Of a stretch of DNA of 64,000 bases, positions 23,114 through 32,745 are shown in pieces (position 1 is the first letter of the stretch; each line of letters starts with the position of its first letter). The notes under the pieces are model-generated. The model was not told where the DNA came from. It was given only the letters and a program-made list of their open reading frames with translations, and made no database searches. The stretch is from Cordilura impudica (taxonomy: Eukaryota; Arthropoda; Insecta; Diptera; Scathophagidae): positions 334,967,144 to 335,031,143 of the forward strand of contig OY821517.1 in NCBI GenBank assembly GCA_963682025.1, in the 5' to 3' direction. The position numbers were made by a program, and so were the translations under genes.

Positions 23114-24540
23114 CAAAATGCCTTTTATAAAATAATACCTTTTATAAAAATGTTCCTTTTACAAAAAAGTACCTTTTATAAAAAAGTACCTTATTTAAAA
23201 AATACCATTTAAAAAGAAATACCTTCTACAAAAAACTACCTTTTATAGAAAAGTACCTTTTATAAATAAGGTACCTTTTATAAAAAAGTACCTTTTATGA
23301 AAAAGTGCCTTTTATAAAAAAGTATCTTATATAAAAAAGTACTTTTTATAAATAAAGTACCTTTTACAAACAAAGTACCTTTTATAAAAATGTGCCTTTT
23401 ATAAAAAGTACCTTATATAAAAAAGCATCTTTTATAAAAAAGTACATTATATACAAAATACCTTTTATATAATAATACCTTTTATAAAAATGTTCCTTTT
23501 ACAAAATAGTACCTTTTATAAAAAAGTACCTTCTATTAAAAAGTACCTGACAAAAAAGTTCCTTTTATAAAAAGTGCCTTTTATATAAAAGTTCGTTGTA
23601 TAAAAAAGTGCCTTTTATATAAAAGTTCGTTGTATAAAAAAGTGCCCTTTTTAAAAAAATGCCTTCTATAAAAAAATACCATGCAAAAAAGTATTTTTTA
23701 TAAAAAAAATGCCTTTTTTAAAAATGTACCATTTATGAAAACGTTCCTTTTATATAAAGGTACCCTTTATAAAGAAGCTCCTTTTATATAAAGATACCTT
23801 TTATAAAAAGTTCCTTTTATATAAAGGTACACTTCATAAAAAAGTACTTTATACAAAAAAAGTACCTTTTATAAAAAAGTACCTTTTATAAAAAGGTACC
23901 TTTTATAAAAATACATTTTATAACATACTACCTTTTATAGAAAAGTACCTTTTATAAATAAAGTACCTTTTATAAAAAAAGTACCTTATATTAAAAAGTA
24001 CCTTTTATAAATAAAGTACCTTTTACAAACAAAGCACCTTTTATAAAAAGTACCTTTTATAAAAAGTTCCTTTTTTAAAAAAGAACCTTTTATAAAAATT
24101 GCCTTTTATAAAAAAGCACCTTCTATAAAAAAGTACCTTTTATAAAAAAGTATCTTTTATAAACCTTTTATAAAAAAGTACCTTTTATATAAAGGTGCCT
24201 TTTACAAAAAAGTACCTTTTATAAAGAGGTATCTTTTACAAAAAAAAGTATCTTATATAAAAAAGTATCTTTTATAAAAAAGTACCTCTTACAATAAAAG
24301 TACCCTTTACAAAAAAGTACCTTATGTAAAAAATATCTTTTCTAAGAAACGCAACATTTTTTTTCTAAATGAACCTTGTATTCATAAAGAATCTGTACTT
24401 CATAAAGAATCCTTTCTTGCAAAGAACTTTTCCTTAAAGTAAATTTTCTTCAATAGTACCTTTTTTTGGTACCCTTGCTAAAAAAACACTTTTGCTTAAA
24501 ATGGTATTTCATAATTTTTCAACGGGCAACTATGACTTCT
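23114..24540 (-). repeat. Minisatellite A, homogenised variant, right part
   Basis: Direct continuation of the 20.95-22.18-kb array. It decays into irregular units after about 24340. Confidence 0.9.
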
Positions 24541-24783
24541 TAAAGCTTAAAGCCGTGTGTCCACTAGCAAGTCACTTTCGGAAGAACTTCACCAAGTATT
24601 TGCTGAATTGTTTCCATTCAAACCGAAACTTGCAGAAGTCTGCTTCCAGATGTAGTTCTTAGAAGTTATTACGACAAACTTGCTGCAAGAAATTGCCGAC
24701 GTGTTTTAACACAATGTGAGTACAGCTTGCAGTAGACTTTGCTTTTTTTACGAATGACGGTATAAAAATGGCAAAATAAGATA

Positions 24784-25300
24784 TTGGCAGCTGCCATCGC
24801 AGCGTATTTTGTTAAAAAGAAACAACAAATTAAAAAAAAAGAAACAAAAAGATGTGTTTGGGTGAGAAATTGGGTGCTGCGGCGCGTAGATTTAAGTTTA
24901 CAAAATACATTACTTGAAGAATTGCGGACCGAAGATTCCAAGCAGCTGAAAAATTTCCTGAGAATGTCTAATGATGACTTTGAATACATTTTATCATTAA
25001 TTCAAACAAGTACTCAAAAGCAGGATACTAAAATGAGATTAGCTATACCTCCCAAATACTGGCTTTTAAATACTCTTCGATTTTTGGCAACAGGTAAGAA
25101 AAAACAAGAAAAATATTTTTATTTCATTTTATTTTCATAAGAATTTAAAATGAAATGCAAATTATGTCTGTTTATTTTGTAGGCGATTCCTTTCATTCGC
25201 TTATGTATCTGCTTCGAATCCTTGTATGTACGATAGCAAGGATTGTGTTGGAATGTTACGAGGCTCTGTACCCTTCTGCCGTACAGAAGCGATAAGCGAT
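24784..25300 (+). pseudogene. HARBI1-like (PIF/Harbinger) transposase, N-terminal exons only
   Basis: Exon 1 (to 25093) encodes CVWVRNWVLRR, then NTLLEELRTEDSKQLKNFLR, then QKQDTKMRLAIPPKYWL and LRFLATG, the conserved N-terminal block of Harbinger nucleases. It ends at a good donor (AG|GTAAGA). An 89-bp intron (25094-25182) ends in a T-rich tract and TTGTAG. Exon 2 resumes in phase with DSFHSLMYLLRI and IARIVLECYEALYPSA, again matching the family. After that the DDE catalytic domain is missing, and the next recognisable sequence belongs to the opposite-strand gene. No ATG is in frame at the start, so the very N-terminus is also lost. In an intact element the product would excise DNA at TWA sites with the MADF/Myb partner. 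Confidence 0.8.
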
Positions 25301-25396
25301 ACCGGAACGGACATATGACCACTTGAACCACATAATTCACGCAGTCAAGCACAAGAACCGAAAAATGTTCGTAACGAATTTGCTTAATATTTTATT

Positions 25397-25867
25397 TCAC
25401 CAGAAGGAGAAGTGGAGTGGCAATATAGGCATATATAATAAGTATGTACAAGTGAATGTGTAATATAATGGAATATATAATGAGTTAGAAATTAAAACTG
25501 TTACATGTAAGGTGAATTTTGTTATTCTTACCAAATTATCCCCAGTTTCTTTGGGTACATGAGATGACACCATGTATTTCATGTCATTATAAAACTCCCA
25601 CCCACTTGATAACACATACATCCTCAGCACCTTGGCCACTTTTTTCCCTTTCTTTGTTTACTTCTTGACCAAACTGCGTTCGGAGGTTGTGCAATTTCCT
25701 TTTGAATCTCTTCTTCAGGCGCCTCTATATAATTGACTATTGCCTTTAAAGCTTTTTGTTTTTCAATTTTATTCTTATAGTCTTTTGAGGACGTGTCCCA
25801 TAATTTAGGATAACTTTCTTGTTTTTCAATTACCAAATGTGGAGCAAACGAATTTATTTTTGTCCAT
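25397..25867 (-). pseudogene. MADF-domain accessory protein of the Harbinger element, first exon remnant
   Basis: Read from the right, the frame gives APHLVIEKQESYPKLWD, then YKNKIEKQKALKAIV and APEEEIQKEI, the Trp/Tyr/Lys pattern of the MADF (Adf-1-type Myb/SANT) DNA-binding domain. After a frameshift near 25640 it continues KKVAKVLRMYVLSSGWEFYND and VPKETGDNL. There it meets a donor-like GTAAGA (near 25530), suggesting an intron; the next exon was not identified. An ATG at 25865-25867 is close but out of frame by one base. In Harbinger elements this second protein binds the transposon ends and helps carry the transposase to the nucleus. Confidence 0.65.
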
Positions 25868-26179
25868 TTTTATAAATTTGGAAAAGAACTAAAAAAAACA
25901 CAAAACTAAAATTAAAACAGAAGAGAATACCACAAACTGTTGACCTACGTATACCCGACTTATTCTGCAAGTCTTCAAAACACTTGCAGTTCACAGCAAG
26001 TCGTTCAAGTTACTTCCAGCAAGCAACAAACACGTGTTTCCACATAATTGCTGCAATTAACTTCTGCAAGCCATGACTTTTGAAAGTCGACTTCTAATAC
26101 ATGTTCACACGACAATAACTTCTGGAAGTCACATCTGGAAGCAACTTCCGCACGAAAACTTGGTAGTGGAAACTCGGCT

Positions 26180-26310
26180 TTAGTTGTAATGATTTTTTTT
26201 TTTAATTTATTAATAATTTTTATATTTTCTTAAAAAAAAATTTTTATCTAATTTTCTTTTTTTCATAAAATAAATTTTTTATAATTTAAGTGTTTTTTGT
26301 GAAGTATTAT
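26180..26310. other. AT-rich spacer
   Basis: Short T-rich sequence between the Harbinger element and mini-me-like copy b; nothing recognised. Confidence 0.4.
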
Positions 26311-27087
26311 TATACCCTATACCACTATGTGGTTTGGGTATAATGACTTTGTGCTGCTGTTTGTAACAACCAAAAATATTTCACCTAGACCCATCTTTAA
26401 TTATACCGATCGAATCAGAATCACTTTCTGAGTTGATTTAACAATGTCCGTCCGTCCGTCCGTCTGTGTGTCCATGTAAAGCTTGTAATCAAACTGCAGG
26501 TCGCAAATATTAATATATTTTGATGAAATTTGGTATATAAGCTTTTATCGGCCATGGGATGAACGCTGTTGAAATTGGTGAGAATCGGTCCATGTTCAGA
26601 CCTAGCCCCCATACAAATTACCCATATGAAATCGACATAAATTGCCATAAGATCCAAATTGTCATATAGATCTTACTCAAATTGGGTTTGTATGCGTTCA
26701 TTACATCCACTAATGAGTAGTCCAAAAATGATCCCTTTGACCCCATATGGAGCTGCTTCCCGATCTTCACTTAAATCTATTAAAAAACAAAAATATTGCA
26801 CTGATTCTTCTCAAATTTTGTTTCTACATATTTTTGCAAAATACAAGAGACTTTACCAAACATGATCAGGATCGGTCCATTTTTGGACCTAATCCCTTTA
26901 TAGATATAGCATCCGATATGAACTTTTTCATATCTGCAGCCAAAAAAATTAATAAAAATCCCACTTAAATTTGGTTTTTGCTTATTTTCGATGTCCAGTT
27001 AGTTGGGCCTAAGAGATAGGGTTTCTAAACGCATGGTATAGGGTATCGTATAGTCGGTCTAGACCGACTATAATTTTCTTACTTGTT
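26311..27087 (-). mobile_element. mini-me/DINE-1-like element, copy b
   Basis: Complete copy with the same ends as copy a. The palindrome GTCGGTCTAGACCGAC lies near 27053-27068 and the GTCC microsatellite near 26447-26465. Confidence 0.8.
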
Positions 27088-28265
27088 TTTTTTTTATATT
27101 TGCGTTTTTTTTGTTGAAATTTAATTTTTTTAAATTAATTTTTTTTATAAAAAGTTAATCAACTATTAGTTGTTGTTTTTGAATACGAGTATAATCCTTT
27201 AAAAAAAGTTTATGGTCTATGGAATATCATCATATTCGAAAAAGTTAATGACAACCTTTATCAGACATTTATTTGCATGTCAGTTAATGCAAATTTGTAA
27301 CAATTCAAAACACTTGCAGTAAAGTCATGAGTTTGAAATGTTCTGAAACACACATTTCATCTTAAGAACTTAAAAATAAAGTTAAAAATACACATGTGTC
27401 CTTCGAAAGTATCTATAGTTTGTAGTCGTTTCCCCATTAAATTATTGAACAAATGAATATTGATATTAATTACTTAAGAATTTCATTGAATTTTTCCATT
27501 GTCTATTTATTTATTCATATTCTAAGCACACAAAATTGTTTGCACAAGAACAGAAAATATAAAAGAAAATTTTATTCTAAGAAAATAAAATACAAATTTT
27601 TAAATTTTGCTATTTTATTTATATTTATTGCGGGAATAATATGCCATGTGTAGGTATTTGTATTTGCAAAATATTGAAAAAAAAAAAAATAAATAAATAT
27701 AAAAAAGGCAACAATATTTATTCAACTGTTTTTTGTTTAATTTTGTTTTTGTTTTCTTTTTTTTTAACTTTTTCATTATAATAGATAAAACGATAAACTA
27801 ATCAATTTGTTGCCTTTTTTTAAAGTATGAAAAAATTCTAAAATTAACAATAGTAATTCCTCATATTTAATTAAAATTCATCACTCGTTCACACCAGCAA
27901 AAGATCAGACCAGACCCAATAAAAAACAACCGAACAAGTAGCACAATATTTATCATTTAATAATAGACTTACTCGACACTTCACTACTACACACGAATAG
28001 AAAAGACTTGATATTTCAAATAAATGACTTTATTACGTAAAGCTGTACAAATTGTTGGCCATTTAAGGAACAGCAAAAAATAAAAATAATATTAAATAAA
28101 ATAAAAAACAATAAATAAACATTACTTTACAAAAGCCATAAATGACATCTTAAGGTGATCAATACCGGAATTCAACGCCCAGAACCCATTACCGTAGAAT
28201 GCGTACTTGCATTAACCTAGGAGAGTTTTGAAGTGTCGACATGATGGCTATGTTTTTGATTGATG
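27088..28265. other. Non-coding sequence, nothing recognised
   Basis: AT-rich, no second copy in this window. The 28140-28275 part is less AT-rich and carries only a 19-codon minus-strand frame, too short to call. Confidence 0.4.
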
Positions 28266-28515
28266 GTTTTGCTCATTTTGTTGGAAATTTGCAGTAAAAC
28301 AGTTAAAGCAAAATATGCAAAAATATGCTACTAAAAACGATGAATTTTTTTTCGTAAATTTATTTATTTGGATAGATATTTCTAAAAAGTTCAATAAATA
28401 AGAGTTTTGATACTATAACTTTATTGATTCGAATATCTATTTTTATAAAAGATTCAGTAAATAAGCATTTTTAGAAAATATGCATAAAATAAGCATTAAA
28501 AGCACAATATGAAAA
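28266..28515 (+). repeat. Satellite B, left block
   Basis: Two to three units with GATAGATATTTCTAAAAAGT / GATTCGAATATCTATTT and AAAATATGCA words. It breaks off where mini-me-like copy c begins. Confidence 0.7.
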
Positions 28516-29314
28516 AACAAGTAAGAAAGTTATATTCGGTCGAGACCGACTATATGATACCCTATACCATGCGTTTAGAGACCCTATCTCTTAGGCCCAA
28601 CTAACTGGATATAGAAAATAAGCATAAACCAAATTTGAGTGGGATTTTTATTACTTTTTTTGGCTGCAGATATGAAAAATTTCATATCGGATGCTATATC
28701 TATATGGGGACTAGGCCCAAAAATGGAACGATCCTGACCATGTTTGGTAAAGTCTCTTGTATTTTGCATAAATATATACAAACAAAATTTGAGAAGAATC
28801 AGTGCAATATTTTTGTTTTTGATAGATTTAAGTGAAGATCGGGAAGCAGCAGCTATATGGAGCCTATGAGTTGTCCCAGGAATAATTTTTGACTACTCAT
28901 TAATGGATGTAATAAACGCATACAAACCCAATTTGACTAAGATTTATATGACAATTTGGATATTATGGCAATTTATGTCGATTTCATAGGGGTCATTTGT
29001 ATGGGGGCTAGGTCTGAACATGGACCGATTCTCACCAGTTTCAACAGCGTTCATCCCATGGCCGATAAAAGATCAAATACCAAATTTCATCAAAATATAT
29101 TCATATTTGCGACCTGCAGTTTGATTACAAGCTTTACATGGACACACAGACGGACGGACGGACGGACGGACGGACGGACATCGTTAAATCGAAACAGATA
29201 GTGATTCTGATTCGATCGGTATAATTAAAGATGGGTGTAGGTCAAATATTTTTGGTTGTTACAAACAGCAGCACAAAGTCGTTATACCCAAACCACATAG
29301 TGGTATAGGGTATA
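28516..29314 (+). mobile_element. mini-me/DINE-1-like element, copy c
   Basis: Complete copy starting AACAAGTAAGAAAG and ending GGTATAGGGTATA. Its tetranucleotide tract (GGAC units, 29148-29180) is the longest uninterrupted one in the window. It faces copy d head to head. Confidence 0.85.
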
Positions 29315-29333
29315 ATAAGGTACTACTACTATT

Positions 29334-30124
29334 TATACCCTATACCACTATGTGGTTTGGGTATAATGACTTTGTGCTGCTGTTTGTAACAACCAAAAAT
29401 ATTTGACCTAGACCCATCTTTAATTATACCGATCGAATCAGAATCACTTTCTGAGTTGATTTAACAATGTCCGTCCGTCCGTCCGTCCGTCCGTCTGTCC
29501 GTCCGTCTGTGTGTCCATGTAAACCTTGTAATCAAACTGCAGGTCGCAAATATATTTTGATGAAATTTGGTATATATGCTTCTATCGGCCATGGGATGCA
29601 CGCTATTGAAATTGGTGAGAATCGGTCCATGTTCAGACCTAGCCCCCATACAAATTACCCCTATGAAATCGACATAAATTACCATAAGATCCAAATTGTC
29701 ATATAGATCTTACTCAAATTAGGTTTGTATGCGTTCATTACATCCATCCATGAGTAGTCCAAAAATGATCCCTTTGAGCCCATATAGAGCTGCTTCCCGA
29801 TCTTCATTTAAATCTATTAAAAAACAAAAATATTGCACTGATTCTTCTCAAATTTTGTTTGTATATATTTTTGCAAAATACAAGAGACTTTACCAAACAT
29901 GATCAGGATCGGTCCATTTTTGGACCTAGTCCCCATATAGATATAGCATCCGATATGAACTTTTTCATATCTGCAGCCAAAAAAATTAAGAAAAATCCCA
30001 CTCAAATTTGGTTTTTGCTTATTTTCTATGTCCAGTTAGTTGGGCCTAAGAGATAGGGTTTCTAAACGCATGGTATAGGGTATCGTATAGTCGGTCTAGA
30101 CCGACTATAATTTTCTTACTTGTT
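29334..30124 (-). mobile_element. mini-me/DINE-1-like element, copy d
   Basis: Complete copy inverted relative to copy c, only 19 bases away. The microsatellite at 29469-29515 is interrupted (GTCC/GTCT). After its AACAAG end satellite B resumes. Confidence 0.85.
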
Positions 30125-31360
30125 AATTATATATTAGTTGATTCGGATAGATATTATTGAAAAAAGTTCAATATATAAGCAATATCATGAAAATATGTAA
30201 AACTAAGCATTTATAGCAAGATATGCTAAAATATGCAAGCACAAATAGATGCCATTTTACTATAACTTTATTGATTCGAATATCTATTTCTGTAAAAGAT
30301 TCTATAAAAAAGAATTTTTAAGAAAATATGCATGAAATAAGCAGTAAAAGCAAAATATGCAGAAATAAGCTACTACCATTTTATTGTATAATTGTTGATT
30401 TGGATAGATATTCTTGAAAAAAGTTCAAAATTATTATTTTGCTGAAAATTTTCAAAAATAAGCATTTAAGGAGAACATGAAAAAATATACTAATAAAAAT
30501 CGAAGACATTTTATTCTAAATTTCTTGTGTCGGACAGATATTTCTAAAAAGAGTTCAATAAATAATATGATATATGCAAAATATACAGAAAAATGCAAGT
30601 GTATATCGATGTTATTTCTTGTAAATTTATTGATTCGGATAGATATTTCTCAAAAACAATTGAGTAAATAAGCATTTTAAAGAATATATGAGAATATAAA
30701 CATTGCAAGCAATATATTCAAAAATATGACATTAAAAATTGTTTTTTTTTTTTTTATAAATTTATTGCTTCGAATAGATGTTATTAATGAAGATATGCAA
30801 AAATATGCATTTAAAGCATAATAATGTGCAAAAAATGTGCTATGACAATTTTATTTTGAGTTTATTGATTCTGATAAATATTTCTGAAAATAGTTCAATA
30901 AATAAAAGTTTTCATAGAAATATGCAACGAATTAGAATTTAAAGAAAAATATACAAAAATATTCTACCAGAAATCGAAGACCATTTACTCTAAATTAATT
31001 GTTAAAAAAATATATTTCTTAAAAAAATGCAATGAAAAACCATTTTGTTGAAAATATGCAAAAAAAAAAAGAATTAAAGCAAAATATGCTACAACAAATC
31101 GATATGATTTTAGTGGAAATTTATTTATTCGAAAAGATTTTCTGAAAAAAATTCGATATATAGGCATTTTGATAGATATATGCACAAAATATTCACTATT
31201 TAAGCAAAATATGCAAAAAATAAGCTATTCAAAAACGATACTATTTTTGGTAAATTTATAAATATATTTTGAAGAAAATATGCAAAAAATAAAATTTTTT
31301 AAAGCGAAAACTGATTTTTCGTTTTTAAAAAATATAAATAAATATCCGAAGTTTTCGCCT
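30125..31360 (+). repeat. Satellite B, main array
   Basis: Units start with GATTCGGATAGATATT-like words near 30140, 30272, 30399, 30528, 30632, 30767 and 30869, so the period varies from about 100 to 135 bp. Each unit carries several AAAATATGC words and an ATCGAT-like word. Non-coding. Confidence 0.8.
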
Positions 31361-31790
31361 CGGATTAGCCTTCTTTGAGTCTTAATTTTTTAAATTTATG
31401 AAGTAAATAAACGCTTATTACCCTTATATAGAAATGTAATTAACTTTAGCTGTATGAACTTTATGGTATTTACTTATAATATTTGAATTTGCTTGAACTT
31501 AAATTCATTCACACTACACTGAAACGCATGTGTTTCACTAATTCTCAAATCTTTGTTTGGCCAAACAAATTGAAAGTAATGACCATGAACTTTTCAGCAA
31601 TATCATATCATATCATTGCTGTTCTTACAGAATTTTTTTAGGTCCTTTAGAGTTACCTCTGAGCAATCAAATATTTTTATTAGTGGCATTTATTTTTATT
31701 TTATTTTGTTCACATTGTTTGTTCTTATCCTGGCCAGTTTGGTATTGGAACTGAGAAACATTGATTTATTCTATCAAAGACATGAATGAA
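31361..31790 (+). repeat. Dispersed block joined to satellite B, copy 1
   Basis: Sequence around GAAACGCATGTGTTTCACTA and TTTGTTTGGCCAAACAAATT is repeated inverted at 60640-60890, again next to satellite B. The two therefore travel as one composite repeat. No coding content. Confidence 0.65.
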
Positions 31791-31799
31791 AATGTGGAA

Positions 31800-32745
31800 G
31801 ACCTTTAAACAAAAAGGGCATTTTTCATAGAAACGTACTTTTTTAAGAAAAGCGACTTTTATACGAAAAGGTACTTTTATAAGAAAAGTTTATTTTTTAA
31901 GAATATGGTACTTTTGTAAGAAAGGTATTTTTTAAGAAAATGTATTTTTTAAGCACAGGTGCTTTTTGAAGAAAAAGTACCATTTTAAGAAAATCTGCAT
32001 TTTTAAGAAGAGGTACTTTTTTAAGAAAGCTATTTTTGTAAGAAAAGGTACTGTTTTTAAAAACGATAGTTTGTTAAAAGAATTTTTGAGATATGGGTTC
32101 TTGTTTAAGAAAAGGTACTTTTTTTGAATTCTTGTTTACGAAAAGGGTATGTTTTAAGGAAAGGTACTTTAAAAAATAAAAGTATATTTTTAAGAAAATG
32201 GTACTATTATAAGAAAAGGTACTTCTTTAAGAAGAGCTTTTTTTCAGATAAGGAACTGTTTAAAAGAAAATATATGAAGAGGTCCTTTTTTTAAGGAAAT
32301 GTACTTCTTTAAACAAAGGTACCTTATTGAGAAAAGGAACTATTTGGAGAAAATATACTTTTTTAAGAAAAGGTATCGTTTTACGAAAAGATCCGTTTGT
32401 AAGAAAAGGTGCATTTGTAACAGAAGAAACTTTTGAAATAAGGGAACTCATTTAAGAAAATGTGCTTTTTAAAAAGAAAATACTTTTTTAATAAAAAGGT
32501 ACTTATTTAAGAATACGTAATTTTTTTAACAGATGGTATTTTTTTAAGAAAATGTGTTTTTTTTTAATAAAAGTTACTTTTTAGAAAAGCTAATTTTTAA
32601 TGAAAAGAGTTTTTTTTTGAAACGATACTCTTTTAGAAAAATTCCTCTTTTTTTAAGTAAATGTACTTTTTAATAAAAGGTGTTTTTTAATTAAAAGTAT
32701 CTTTTCAAGTATATGTACTTGTACTTCTTAGAGATGTTACTTAAA
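31800..32745 (+). repeat. Minisatellite A, forward orientation, split by a Helentron-like element
   Basis: Degenerate AAGAAAAGGTACTTTTTT units. The block continues at 34738-34925 after the inserted element. Confidence 0.8.

Larger units (their letters stand above)
24551..26179. mobile_element. Decayed PIF/Harbinger transposon
   Basis: The left end AGCCGTGTGTCCACTAGCAA and the right end (minus strand AGCCGAGTTTCCACTACCAA) are inverted repeats flanked by TAA and TTA. Inside are two convergent gene remnants: a HARBI1-like transposase on the plus strand and a MADF-domain gene on the minus strand. This two-gene layout is the known one for PIF/Harbinger. Subterminal words such as CTTCTGGAAGT and CTTCCAGATGT are repeated at both ends. 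Confidence 0.8.

Noticed and set aside
20950..24540. CRISPR-like appearance of regularly spaced repeats
   Set aside because: Units are contiguous ~18-bp tandem repeats without spacers, in insect DNA.
28219..28275. 19-codon minus-strand frame starting MSKTINQ with a possible splice site after it
   Set aside because: Too short, with no support for transcription or conservation.
28584..29201. Recurrent 60-90-codon frames inside each mini-me-like copy
   Set aside because: They recur because the element recurs; frames exist on both strands, break differently in each copy and encode nothing recognisable.
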